Assembly: GCA_037783415.1 (NCBI GenBank)
Contig: JAZGTN010000011.1
Coordinates: 1 to 64,000, forward strand
Length of the DNA stretch: 64,000 nucleotides
Reading direction: 5' to 3'
From: Leptasterias polaris
Taxonomy: Eukaryota; Echinodermata; Asteroidea; Forcipulatida; Asteriidae
The position numbers were made by a program, and so were the translations under genes. The notes beneath the pieces were generated by a model. The model did not search any database, was not told the DNA's origin, and saw nothing but the letters and a program-made list of their open reading frames with translations. Every line of letters starts with the position of its first letter. Position 1 is the first letter of the stretch. This document shows positions 30,801-41,200 of the stretch, piece by piece.

Positions 30801-33160
30801 TGTCAATATGCGGCAATGTGTTTGAGAACAACGCTCTGCGGGCAATACTCGCTTTTTATTTTCACGAAGTGACGTATGTGTTTAGGACTAATTTTACTAA
30901 TTAAAATAGTTGCAAGAATGAAAACACTCTGACAGTTATGCACGAATAAAGTATTCAGCTTTATTTTTGTCTTAAAAAATAAAACAAACATTAAGTATAC
31001 CCCGAAGCAGCATTTTGAAAAATAGTGCAACTTTAATCGCGATTTTCTCCGAACACGTTTTGGGGGGCTGTGGGGAAGATAGGTCACTTCGTGGTACGCG
31101 TGACGATTTATACATATTGCAGGCTAAAAAGAAATTCCTCCTCTGTTCAAAAGTCTGCCAAGAAAGAGTTCTAATTATGTCATCACCATGAGAATTTACA
31201 TAATCAAAATCATTAGCAACAATCCTGGCAGCTCTTTTTAGAAGTCTAAGTAGAGTCTTCCTACTTGTCATTGAACAGTTCCCCAAACAGAACTGGCATA
31301 GTCCAGACACGGTTGAATGATTGTTTTGTACAGGGTATTAAGAAGACTCTTGTTAAGGACTTAGTCGACCAAGGGAATAAACCTTATAAGCGACCGACTT
31401 AACAACATTCCTAACATGTGATTCCCAGGTAAGTTTTTCGTCAACTTCAATCCCTAAATACCTTACTTTATCAACCTGTTCGAGCTGAGTGTCCTCAATG
31501 GAAATATTTTTCGACATTATTAACAAGACTAGATTTCAAAAGCATAATTTTGGTTTTATCAGGGTTAATGGCAAGACGATTACATTTATACCAATCACTA
31601 ATGCTATCAATATTAGATTGCGAGACATGGTTAACATCATTAATATTGCTCCCAGTAGTGTAAATAATAACATCATCAGCAAAAATATTACAAGTGCACT
31701 TGGAATCAACACTTTGTATGATGTCATTGATGTAAAGTAAAAATAGGATCGGTCCAAGAACACTTCCTTGGGGTACTCCTACTGAAATATCATTTGGGCT
31801 TGAAACTTCACCATTGCACCTTACCACTTGTTTTCTGTTAAAAATGTAGCTCTTGAACCACTTAAGTTCATTACCCGAAATACCATGCTGATCTAGTGTA
31901 AAAAGTAACAGGTCGTGGTCAATAGTATCGAAACACTTAGATATGTCAAGAAAACAAGAGCCAACAACTTCATGCTCATTAAAAGCTTCATAAAAATCAT
32001 CAATTGCATTTAGGTTCAATATGATTGTCTAGCTTATCACTACTGATTGTGTTCCCTTTTGAGCTTCCCTTCATGTTACAGTTTATAGTGCATATCTTAT
32101 CGGGATCCGAAGATTTCTGATGAACGTTGTTCTTTAACAGGTTTGAACTCGCCGCCATGATGTTATGCACATCTATTTACACACACGTAATGTACATGTA
32201 TAATACCAATAGATCTGTGTAGCAGTTGTAGTAACGTCAATGGTGCAGGAAATTTTACAGACGAAATGTTGTTAATTTCGAGCAAAGAACCGGAAATGTA
32301 AAAAAATATTCACCCACACTATCGGAGAAAGTCTTGCAAAACAGTTTGGAGAGTAGATGATAACTGGATGTAGCTGGAGAAGCTTGATTTTCAGTGATTT
32401 TCAGCCGTTTTTTGTAAGAAGGAGAAACGATGTCTTACCAGACTACTGTAGCGCCCGAAAACTAATTTCCCCATTGCAGCAAAAAAGTTGTGAGACTTCT
32501 TAGCTGTTTTTTTGCATTTTTGAATATTTAGCATTTTTCACTTTATTCTATGGGGATTTATTTAGTGGGGTGCCCCAGAGTTATGGTTTGCATATATGTT
32601 GACTCCCAAATGGCGGACAGGATTAGTGCGTGTTTTTTCGTGAAATGTCATTTAAGCAAACTGTAAGAACATATTATTATTTGAAACTTGGTCATTATTA
32701 TTTTTAGGAGATATATTGAAACGTTTTCACCGCCAGAGGGATTACCATGGTTTCAAAGCGGATACATGAACGAAACCCAAACAAGCTGGCACTGCCGGCA
32801 TCACCACACCTTCCTCAATTATAAAATAACGAGAAGCTGACCATGAAAGTAGGTCTACCGAGTATACAACATGGTATGTTTTTTTCCTGCTCCAGTTTGT
32901 CTCATTTTCGCCAAAATGTTGCCTTCCCCAATTACACCGGAAAATTGGTCCAGGCAACTGTGTTTGGGGTTTGACCTACCTGCAAAATCGGCGACTCCGT
33001 TGATCATGGCGATAATCCATCCCACCAGCCATGTTTTGGAGTCGAATTGCTGCTTCAAGACAGGTAGCATAACTCCTAAACTCTTAATGAGGCCAGTCCA
33101 TACTAACCAAGTAACACTCACACACAAAACGGCTTTCCAGCCAACTCGCCACTCCGACAT
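18750..33160 (-). CDS. Monocarboxylate transporter-like protein (SLC16/MFS), copy A, splice-site damaged
   Basis: Exons, in gene order, are 33160-32980, 22254-22111, 21954-21145 and 18895-18750; all internal introns are phase 1 and the joined length is 1281 nt (426 residues). The protein is a 12-helix major facilitator: MSEWRVGWK start, TM1-2 in exon 1, PCSGPLEARFG after TM2, YATANGISHTGHP and YGWKGSMLLLGA in exon 3 (typical of SLC16), a polar central loop, and TM12 in exon 4. Such proteins carry monocarboxylates or related solutes with protons; the substrate cannot be read from sequence. In copy B the exon 3 acceptor is ACATACAG|GACC; here it is ACATACTTGACC, so AG is lost. All exons remain open, but amino-acid changes at otherwise conserved sites (QLVNAF for QLGNAF, MEFIW for MGFIW) suggest relaxed constraint. 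Confidence 0.8.
19235..19436. mobile_element. 202-bp foldback element with 9-bp target duplication
   Basis: Almost perfect inverted arms of about 95 bp start TAGTCTTGGCCCAAGACG. They are flanked by CGACCAGAG at 19226-19234 and 19437-19445. Copy B lacks the element at 38575-38625 but has several tandem ATGCGACCAGAG units there. A 9-bp duplication is typical of Mutator-like (MULE) elements. It lies in transporter A intron 3. Confidence 0.75.
19593..20633. mobile_element. 1041-bp insertion in copy A, ATGTG target duplication
   Basis: Copy B reads AATATGTGACTTTC without a break near 38762-38775, whereas copy A has ATGTG on each side (19588-19592 and 20634-20638) of this insert. The insert begins TGTTCTGGCC and lacks a coding frame that I recognise. 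A 5-bp duplication would fit a solo LTR, but the right end does not show a clean CA terminus. Confidence 0.5.
21145..21954 (-). CDS. Transporter A exon 3 (TM4 to TM11)
   Basis: 270 codons, phase 1 to phase 1, ending FGLGFFPG|GTGAGT. The expected acceptor at 21955-21956 is destroyed (minus strand CTTG in place of CAGG). The next in-frame AG lies 36 nt inside the exon (CCAGAG|CGATGG), which would delete 12 residues. Confidence 0.8.
22111..22254 (-). CDS. Transporter A exon 2 (TM3-TM4)
   Basis: 48 codons, phase 1 to phase 1: PCSGPLEARFGTRAV, then a hydrophobic stretch GLMIGTSLIVSSMATSIV. Acceptor ATTTCACAG, donor CAG|GTAGGT. Confidence 0.85.
24520..24769 (-). pseudogene. C-terminal part of the split LINE reverse transcriptase ORF
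   Basis: Encodes KCVNGLAPDRLCNNIEMYF and NADSLNVVLPKPNMECFKK, the usual end of jockey/CR1-type ORF2. The sequence matches the second LINE at 57921-58253. Frame is lost near the end. Confidence 0.75.
25250..25600 (-). pseudogene. Penelope-like GIY-YIG endonuclease fragment
   Basis: Reads SHTGRTTYKTRGHATC, then YLITCRVCGVQYIGETR, then LKRRFYGHRSTV and FNLPNHSISDM. GVQYIG is the GIY-YIG core, GHR and the downstream His belong to the domain. A small deletion and stops follow. It joins in sense to the fragment at 29940-30280 once the transposon at 25615-29834 is taken away. Confidence 0.8.
25615..29834 (+). mobile_element. 4.2-kb DNA transposon with long inverted repeats and a decayed ORF
   Basis: The left end ACCTCGGACAAATTGCAACA pairs with the right end TGTTGCAATTTGTCCGAGGT. 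Similarity continues inward for some 270 bp, including a GGCGGCCATTTTTCAAAATG hairpin in both ends (duplicated at the left, 25716 and 25866). It sits inside the Penelope-like ORF. The interior codes for a large protein on the plus strand (see next entry). The target duplication is not obvious and the superfamily is not one I can name. Confidence 0.72.
26106..29287 (+). pseudogene. Large unclassified transposon protein with DTDLL motif and CXC-like tail
   Basis: Successive plus-strand frames give about 1,000 residues interrupted by several frameshifts and stops. Recognisable in order: SLEFVQNAADNVDHNIRTLDG and FHGMG (26170-26270), CEHARRHGVTPIITFDQPLW (26590-26650), MEMVDILRKFVRAEQIGNW (27198-27255), LHVVRRSDRLWADLSVDLTI (27400-27470), VFDGYDGTSTKGTTH (28250-28295), ADLLIVQK with LIGDDTDLLILL (28460-28560), HALLGCDTTSRVYGISKGAS (28696-28755), and a tail with Cys pattern C-x3-C-x-C-x6-C-x4-C-x4-C (29106-29190). 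The paired acidic motifs resemble a PIN/FEN-like nuclease fold and the tail resembles a CXC/tesmin domain. From memory, similar unnamed proteins exist in corals and other marine invertebrates. The role as transposase is inferred from the flanking inverted repeats. Confidence 0.65.
29850..30280 (-). pseudogene. Penelope-like RT connection fragment
   Basis: Encodes LKKHLVSRGHSSLAVHRAIQ, then PLCCYFSPLTSS and YRRPPSLRDLIVRAEVP, typical of the stretch between the RT and the endonuclease of Penelope-like elements. Truncated at its N-terminus by the inverted tail copy. Confidence 0.75.
31106..32019 (-). pseudogene. LINE reverse transcriptase fragment
   Basis: Contains GSCFLDISKCFDTIDHDLL, VGVPQGSVLGPILFLLYIND and NIFADDVIIYTTG (catalytic FADD), then NRLAINPDKTKIMLL, VRYLGIEVD and LKRAARIV. 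N-terminal endonuclease and finger regions are missing. Frames shift around 31340 and 31495. Confidence 0.85.
32980..33160 (-). CDS. Transporter A exon 1 (start, TM1-TM2)
   Basis: ATG at 33158-33160. MSEWRVGWKAVLCVSVTWLV and MLPVLKQQFDSKTWLVGWII, ending VADFA(G)|GTAGGT in phase 1. Copy B (59524-59344) differs at only two residues. Confidence 0.85.
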
Positions 33161-33568
33161 GTCGGCTGTTTGCTTTTCGCCTGCTCCAAGGGTATTATGA
33201 AACCATTAGGCAGAGTGGGTCCGACGTGCACTGATGAGTCTATTGGTTATGGCTGCCATTTGTTCACCTTGTTAACATAATAATTATAATAACTGTGTAT
33301 TATGTTAACGCGGTCATACAACCGTTGTTTGCATAATAACGTTCAACATAGGGCATGCTTGCCAACAAAGTTGTGACCATTAAAAACTCACTCTGCGGCA
33401 GTGAAGTTAATAACGAGAAGTCCCCTCGATCCTCCACTAAGCTAAAGCAGTAAATCCTGCCGATGTCCTACCTTCCGCCCAGTTAGTTAAAAAGCAGGAG
33501 AGTTCTTTTCATAACTAAGTAGTCTCCCGAATTCTGAAATCGACTCCGCAGCAGTAGTAATAGTCGCG

Positions 33569-33939
33569 GAGCTTAATATTATTGCATTACAATTTGCGCA
33601 AACGAAAAATTAAAGAAATACCTGGGAGGAGATCGACTTCTTTGAGACTGTTTTCCCTGGAGCATGCGCACCGGATGAGTTACGGGACTCTCATCAGATC
33701 GTTCATTTTGTTAACGAAGTCGTGTCACACAAAAATTGATCTTTCAATACAAATTTATAGAATTGCCCAGTCCCTCCGAGTCAGCCTAAAAACAGTCGAT
33801 GTGGCGCCCTCTACTGTTGACTAATTTAAAAACAGCGTCACCAATCAAGACTACTCCTCAGATTGCGATCGCCACATCCTTCCAGCCAGCTGGAATGTCG
33901 AGCTCTTTGGCCGCCTGCTTTGAACGTGCTTGCCCTTAT
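33569..33939. other. Junction between duplication copies
   Basis: About 370 bp not matched in the other copy at either end. No gene, no clear repeat; GGCGCCCTCTACTGTTGAC near 33800 is a GC-rich island in AT-rich sequence. Confidence 0.6.
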
Positions 33940-34299
33940 TTGATCAGTAAATATTTATAATTAAAACAACCTGGTCAGAAAGCAAGTTGGACAGGCACTG
34001 TTACTTTGAAGGCAACAGTTGATGGATTAATCATCTTTCCATTAGGCTGGTATGAAAGCCAACAGAGAACCTCAGTGCCCCGCAGTAACCAGAGCCAGTA
34101 TGTGTTGAAATTGCGCACCAATCTGTAGATTATAGTATACTGCCTGGATTGACAGCTGTGTGTTTTATCGAGAAGAACCAAGAATAAGTTTGCAATGCTT
34201 TTGTCAAAAAGCAAAAACAAACAAAAACATGATGTAAGCAAACCAAGGACCAAACAAAATATCCTGCAACCTGTATCATTGGGCCGATAGGCAAGCAAA

Positions 34300-35280
34300 C
34301 TGTTGGTGTCACATTAGTGTGAGTGTTTTCGCACGGCGACGCGTGACGTCATGTGCACAATGCTGGAAATATTATCCAGAACAGTAAACAAACATGAAGT
34401 ACACAGTAGTGTTGAACACAACGCGGCCCGTTCGTAGCCTACATCCTCAACAGGCTGAGTGTCCAGTTGTAATTGTACAATCACTGGGACTTATCCTTAT
34501 TTGTAAGTATAGGTTTACTCGTAAAATCATAATGCAATTTCAACTGGGGCAACCGATCTTTGACGAAATGCCTTATTGAAGAGACAGTAAACGACAACAT
34601 TGAAAGTGCTGTTGCTAGCTAGCAGCCAGTTTGCAAGAAATAGCAGCCACTCTGACGGAGACGCTCCTAATTAAGACTTTGCCTAATCGTTCTCAGGTGA
34701 TGTTGTGTGTAACATCTAGAAAATGTCAAAGTAATAACAAGGAATGTCTTGAGAGCTTTAGTTTCCTGAGTATTGTTCGCCTCATTGTTAACGTTTTGAT
34801 TCAGTCGCGGTTCATAGTGGCGATTGATTTTAATCAAACGTTGGAACATAGATTACATCAATAATGTTGGAATCATACTTCAACAAGATGTAGAGCACGA
34901 AAATGAACACATGTTGAGATGTTAACATAGGCCCTAATATTCGTATATTTTATGAGTGTCATCAACATTTGAAGGCACCTGGGATGCAATTTTTGTAAAT
35001 TAGAACATAAACTGAGTAAGGGAGATCATCAAAAGCACTGACATTGCAAAACAAATTGTAACACAAAGGGCGAACATTTCGCAGCCCACGCCAAAAGGCT
35101 GCCCAGAGCAGATGCTACCCAGAGGAGATGCTACAACATTTTCACACTACCCCGAGTCGTCCCCCGACCTTGGCGGCCATAACCTTCGGTAGTTTTTCGC
35201 ATACAAAATAAGATGGCAAAGACGAATCAAGAATGTACACAATTTGTTTACAATTACATGAGTTTGAAGTTTCACAAAAA
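34300..35280. other. Sequence in copy B with no recognisable gene
   Basis: Differs from copy A, which has the 38-bp array here. A few short reading frames, none supported by splice sites or motifs. Confidence 0.5.
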
Positions 35281-35789
35281 TAATAAGGAGTAACTTAAAA
35301 TTCGGTGTTTTCCAGTTAACGGTATAGTCTGTGTGTGTCTCTCTAAATCTCTCTCCACCAGTCCCCGTATACAGAGTTGATAGCCCCCCGGTCTTGCTGT
35401 GCCCCGCCGCATTCATACAAATGACACTTCAGAAGACCCAACATCCTGTAAAAATTATTTCCTTGCATAAATCCATTGTATACTTTCCATGAAGAAAATG
35501 GCCCATAAGGCCATTATTACACCTTGGATAGCATGGGCCATTTCTATTTTAAATGTCAATTTAACAAAAGATGTATAACGATCTACAAGAATTTGGGAAT
35601 CAAAGTGCCGAAAGAGGTTTAAAACTAGTTGTTCAAACACGGTGCGGGCTGGTTCTTGATTATTTTAAAGAGACATAGTCTGAAAACAACTGGCAACAGA
35701 TGACACTGACGCCGTCAATGCTATTGCAAAGACGAGGTCCGTAGAATCTCACACAGTGTTCAAACTATAGACAAATATTGTGTGGGTAG

Positions 35790-35955
35790 GAGAATCTGCC
35801 CCCCACCCCCGGAGATTCTGTCTCCCATACGGCGAAATGTGTACAAACTACTTTTGATAGCGCCCTCTTTTGAATCATTCTCCTCCTGCCCACGTTAATT
35901 TCCTATAACGGGGACAGAATCTTCGTGGGACAGATTCCCTATAACACCGGTATCA
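35790..35955. mobile_element. MITE with GGGACAGAATCT-type ends, copy 1
   Basis: GGAGATTCTGTCTCCC at the left is inverted at the right as GGGGACAGAATCTTCGTGGG. The inner sequence TTTGATAGCGCCCTCTTTTG is shared with the copy at 43325-43478. Confidence 0.55.
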
Positions 35956-36234
35956 GGCCTAGTTTAAGCAACTTTTGTTACAGATCAAATAAATGGTCAG
36001 TCCAGCTGAGTTTGTCATCAACGATGTTATACATTTTGAATACCATAATTGTGTCTAAAACTGCCTCACAATGAACGGATCGAAAACATGTAATGATGGT
36101 GCCTGACTGCCAAACAGTGCCACTGTAAATGGGGACGATCTTTCGTTACAAAGACTGCAACTTGAAAGTGTCCCAGAAGTGGGTCGAAATGTTTCTCAAT
36201 ATATTTTTCTGTTTGCAAACAATTTTCCCGTTAA

Positions 36235-37589
36235 AGGCACCTGGAAATAGATTTATTTTATCTTTTCAACATTAGAGTACATGTATATTAACAATAAAAC
36301 AATTATTTGAGTAATTATTTGTCAGGATTTATATGTTAAAAAAATAGATAAAGTTGTTTTGGGGTGACTCCGCCCATCCTTTTTGTGACGTCAATCGAGG
36401 AAGACTTCGCCGCGATCGAACATCGACCCCCCTCGAAGTTGCCTGCATTTACGATGCATACACACGTGCAAGTAGTGAGCTTGTACGTTTCGTTTGGTTA
36501 TCCAAAAAAGTTTTTTTTGGGCAATGTTTCCGGCAATACCGACCAGGTGTATTGCTGCTGGATGCAGCAAAACGACTAAATATGGGGTCAGCCAGCATTT
36601 GTTTCCTGCAGATCCCAAATATGCAGTTATGGGCATCGAAAGTCAGGCTAACGAGGGCAAAGTGGTCAGGTCCGACGTCGTTTTCAGCGCTATGCAATTT
36701 CTTGAAATAAGATCGTGGCTACATGACAAAATTTGTTGTGATGTGCCATGTAATGAATTCCTCGGTTTCGGAGCATCCTGTGCACAAAAACATCACCGAT
36801 TAATGCATTTTTATTGACTAATTAATCATATAAATTTTATATTTTGTATAACTCAAGATAAAAATCAAAGTAAAGTGATGTCAAACTTGCCGTTCATGTG
36901 ACCATGATGTGACAATTTTACTGCGTAGCGCCTATGCTGAACGTTTTTTAAGCGTAGGTTACCAGCGAGTGTTTCTGGTGTTCGGATCGACTTGAGCTGT
37001 ATTAAATAGTTTGGCAACAACGAGAATGTACTTTCCGAACCGTGCGTGAACGGTAAGCTTTTTACACAACAATATTTCCAGATCTCGCTACAAAAGTTGG
37101 AAAACAATATATTTTGTCATCACGGGGCCGCTAAAATACCTCGTATTATCCGTGTTCTCGTTATGACCGCGCTCGTATCTTCCGTTTTTTGTATAACATA
37201 GAAACGCGCATGGGACAGTTCGGGACCGGTGGAAAACCTCGTATAAACCGGCGTCTCGTATCTTCCGAGCTCGTATTAACGAGAGTCGACTGTACAGTAC
37301 ACTGTACTACGATTGCATTTGGTGACGTCCGTATACGAATACGCATAATACCGATCAGGTACCCAGACGTAATGTACGGGGCCAGACTACACATTTTCTC
37401 TTCAAATATCCCGCCTCGATTGACGTCACGAACAGCGCCATGTAAAGGGAGCCTATTCTTAAATTTGTAAATAAAATAAAAATAAAATTTTGTTAACCTT
37501 ATAGTTAATTGTTTATTCACATTCCACTCATAAATGTATATATTAATGACAAAAGCTTTATTTTGACAAAATACCAGTGCCAGGTGCCT
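36235..37589 (+). mobile_element. Kolobok-like element with THAP-domain remnant (copy 2), TTAA target
   Basis: The ends AGGCACCTGG and CCAGGTGCCT are bordered by TTAA on both sides (36231-36234 and 37590-37593). Copy A of the duplication lacks it. The 36500-36820 stretch encodes CIAAGCSKTTKYGVSQHLF, the start of a THAP C2CH finger, and in the next frame WASKVRLTRAKWSGP. A one-base shift separates the two halves and the CxxH pair is disrupted. No transposase domain remains. Confidence 0.72.
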
Positions 37590-37943
37590 TTAACGGATCG
37601 AAAACCCATGACACCGGGATACTTGTTATTATCTATCTTCGACCTTAAACGTCTCCCGGGAACATACTGAATAAAGGATGTGCATGAACAAAAAGGATAG
37701 CGTCAAGGTTTGAGGGCAGCCAAGGTTGTGGCCGGTTTCACAGCCGGCCAGGATGGCAGAGAGATTTGCCGCCAGGTTTTTGTGCCGTACGTCCTCTTTC
37801 GGAGTAAAATATATAATCTCGTAAGAATGAGCACCGGTCCGAAAAAAATGGCAAGCGAAAATTTGCAGCCAGATCTGTGCAGTCACTGTGGAGATTTTCT
37901 GGAACAAACAGACGCGTTACTCAAATTAGTTATTCAAAATTAG

Positions 37944-37949
37944 TTTATT
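37944..37949 (-). terminator. Candidate poly(A) signal, transporter B
   Basis: AATAAA on the minus strand about 150 bp beyond the stop codon of gene B. Confidence 0.45.
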
Positions 37950-38097
37950 CAAATATTAGTTTATAGATTATGATTTAGATGGGGATGGATATTGGGGATA
38001 TCACTAAATCACTCGGGTCACTCCGCAGGGTTATACTGCACTCAAAGAGACGGTTGTTTGGAACTCTTTGAGACTGACATTATTGATATAGAAGTCT

Positions 38098-38243
38098 TCA
38101 TGGTGCAGTTCCAGTTCTTTGTAGAGATGTCCCCCACCTGCGCAACATCCATTCCACAGCCAGGGCTAGTATCGTTAGAGACCAGATAAACCCCATCAAG
38201 ATAAAAGCCAAGTCGTAGCTCCCTGTCACATCGTAGATCCAAC
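38098..38243 (-). CDS. Transporter B exon 4 (TM12 and C-terminus)
   Basis: GWIYDVTGSYDLAFILMGF, a hydrophobic helix, RRWGTSLQRTGTAP, stop TGA. Acceptor TTGCTTCAG. Confidence 0.86.
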
Positions 38244-41200
38244 CTGAAGCAAAGATTACACGGTATTTGTACATTTACTGTCTAGAAGTATGTTCGCCCA
38301 AAACATCCCATAAACTTCCCTCAAGATTCGTCATTTAAAATTCTGCACCCCAGCACCTTCAAAGGTTAGGTCATAGATTACTCCAATTATGAGTGACAAT
38401 TAAAATTTACTTGGTAAAAAGCAGTGCAGCTGTCGGTAGAACAAACTATTTTGAAAAAAGATTCCCTTCGAAGTAACGGTTTTGATAACTGCTCAACCCA
38501 AAACATTTGAATCTGAGAAACGATTCATGAATGAGTCGTTTCTCAGGTTTCTGAGTGTCCGTTCGCGAATGCTGCGACCAGAGATGCGACCAGAGATGCG
38601 ACCAGAGATGCGACCAGAGATGCGGATGGTTACCCATCACTGTTACCTCGTAAAACGTGGATGGATGCAACTTTCTTGTGAAAATAGCTTGTTGTTGCTT
38701 TTTTCCTTTTCTTTTACTGTTTTCCCTCAACAAGTCAGACACTTTATTAGGCCAAAACGCCAATATGTGACTTTCATTAAATTTCTCTTGATAATTTTGC
38801 CTAAACACAATCAGCATTACGTTAATAAAACCACTCTATATGACTTTACATTTGAAGGTGCTAGATCCGATTTTTTTGCCAACTTGACACGAAGAACTTC
38901 TAAATAGCTATTTTCTTTTTAATGTATAGATTTGAGAAAGTTTCATGTTAGGTATTGCACGAAACATCCATTAATGAATAGTGTTAGTTTAAATTCAAAA
39001 ATAAAAACGTTATATTGTTGGGTTCCAGAAAATACAACACGTACGTCAGCCAATATATAAACAAGTTCGCATTTTACATTAATTTTGTGCCTTGACCATG
39101 GTGTCTGCGAAAGTTTGTCTAGGCCTATGTATTTTTTTCGTTTTGAAACGGCATCATTCTGTCAAAATTTCGTTAACATGTAATTTTAAACCACCATGTT
39201 GGGGTTATATACTCACCGGGAAAGAATCCCAGACCAAATATGGCAAATCCACCCATGACTCCCATCCAGCTGAATGCATTGCCCAGTTGGTCAACTCCCA
39301 GTAAATCCTTTGTGTATAGATCAGATAACGATCCAAGTGCCGCTGATGCCCCCATGAAGACTACAGCATTGATGAGCATTAACCAGAAGGTGTTCATCCA
39401 CGGATCCACGAATAGACACAACACTGAAATAATCGTCATCAAGACAGTCATGGGTCTTAATTTTATCCAGCCCCTGTCTACGATTGGACCATGGAAGACT
39501 TTGACCAAGAGATTCCCCACTCCGCCCATCGAGGTAAAGAGCACAGCGTCTTCAAGAGAGAATCCTTTCGCTACGGCGTGAGCTACGAAGTAAATGACCC
39601 ATAAGTCATTCACCAAACGGTTACAGAGAAACGGAACAGTTGAGATCCAAAATGAAACATTCCACAGAATGTCCAGCCCGAAGTTTCCCTTTCCGAGACT
39701 GCAACAGTTTCCGAAATCGAAGCAAGTGTTGGTATCACTTTTGGCCTCTTCGTCTTTTAGTGGGGAATACGATTTGCCCCCTTCATTCTTTCCGTTGCCC
39801 TGGATAAGAACACCACACACGCCAAGGTGCATGAAGATTGCACCAAGTAATAACATTGAACCCCTCCAGCCGTATGTATTTAGGAACAGCTGTGTGAGTG
39901 GCGGGAGCACAATGAGAGCCAATGGGTGTCCAGTGTGACTGATACCGTTGGCAGTGGCGTACTGCGTAGTAAAACAGCGTCCGACCATCGCTCTGGTTAG
40001 GATGTTTGCAAAACTTATACCAGGTCCTGTATGTGAAGAAAATAGGAAAACAAAAATCAGTTCAACCGATAGAAAAAAATGTATAACTCAGAACATTGTT
40101 GACTATTCAGACAACTTTTAAAGATGAATTTGTTGTTACAAAGTTTTCATACTTCCTACATCGCTTCGTTCCTGAACGAGGAAATCTATACATTTCATTG
40201 AAGATGATGAAACAATATTCAACGAAATGGCGGCAGGTAAAACCTACCTGACAACACAACTAGAGATACAGCAAGCTGAACTATACTGGTTGCCATGGAA
40301 GAAACGATGAGTGATGTACCAATCATCAAACCACTTATCGTTACCACAGCGCGGGTTCCAAATCGTGCTTCAAGTGGTCCAGAAAATGGTCCTGTAAAAT
40401 GATAATAATAATGTGATAAGGATCAGAGACTCCAAGCATTCGAGGAACGATCTATACAATAATTGTGCTAGTCTTGAGCATATCGAAAACGAGAAAACAA
40501 CTTGAACGAAGACTTTAATTTTCTGTGAAATCAAATTGTCTTTTAAAATGATATTTAAACACAACATTCATGAAAATAAAAATACCCATTAGCAAATTAA
40601 CATCGAAAGTTAAAAATTGGGAAGAAGACGGATGTATCTTTTTAAGAAACCCCATTTGCCAAATCATTATGTGCGACCATCACATAGGTTTAATGACAAC
40701 ATGAACTTCAGTAAGGCAAAGTTCTTAGGTAGCTGGAAACGAAGGTCAAGTCGAATTCTGGGGTTTTCTTGAATGGTTGATTTGTTAAAAAAAAAAATTA
40801 CTTTCATGTATTTCATGATAACTGTATTAATCAATTTTTCCAACATTTCGGTATAATTGTTACAGCCATAAACTACGTTTAACTAAAGTATTTGAAGAAA
40901 CTGAATAGCGCACACGTAAAACTCGATGTGGTTTGGACCAACTTGGTCCCCGAAGTTCGAATATTTATGCCCGATACTTGCAGTCTATACATTTTAGGAA
41001 TTCGGCTATTTCTGTTGTGTACTATACCCACTGTCTGATTCATTTCACATTGAGCTATCCATTGTATCAGTATACACCTGATTATTGTATGGAGACCGTT
41101 ATTATGTATAAAATGTACGCGCGCCTTCGACGGGTGCGTCAACGTCCAGCGTCCAACCCGCTAAAGGTAATTAAGATTATGTACTCGTCTGTAAATGCAA

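Larger units (their letters stand above)
24770..31105. mobile_element. TIR element with CACGAAGTGACCTATC subterminal repeats, target duplication ATTT
   Basis: Termini CGTCACGCGTACCACGAAGT... at the left and the exact reverse complement at the right are about 29 bp. ATTT flanks both sides (24766-24769 and 31106-31109), giving a 4-bp target duplication. The motif CACGAAGTGACCTATC recurs at 24782-24797, 30649-30664, 30745-30760, 30777-30792, inverted at 31078-31093, and degenerate at 30863-30878. Without the nested Penelope element its own sequence is only about 730 bp and non-coding, so it is non-autonomous. Confidence 0.75.
24327..32470 (-). mobile_element. LINE (jockey/CR1-like) interrupted by a 6.3-kb insertion
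   Basis: On the minus strand the reverse transcriptase runs from about 32030 to 31106 and resumes at 24769 down to about 24520. It ends in a TAAATAAATAAAT tail with the sequence GTATAAAGATC nearby. The reading LACNMYK at 31106 continues as CVNGLAPDRLC at 24769, which shows that the 24770-31105 block split one LINE copy. Copy B reads through this place (44905-44935) with no LINE. Confidence 0.8.
22255..32979 (-). other. Transporter A intron 1
   Basis: 10.7 kb. 22255-24326 is shared with copy B and holds no gene. 24327 to about 32470 is the nested mobile-element block described separately; 32490-32979 is again shared with copy B. Confidence 0.75.
14868..33568. repeat. Segmental duplication, copy A
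   Basis: Begins TGATCAGTAAATATTTATAA and ends GCAGCAGTAGTAATAG. Collinear with 33940-59908 across many blocks: 14868-15215 with 33940-34270, 16160-16760 with 35280-35770, 18010-19590 with 36020-38770, 20636-23740 with 38770-41918, 23765-24326 with 44343-44910, 32490-33568 with 44935-45180 and 58900-59908. Differences are mostly mobile elements. It carries transporter gene A. Confidence 0.9.
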
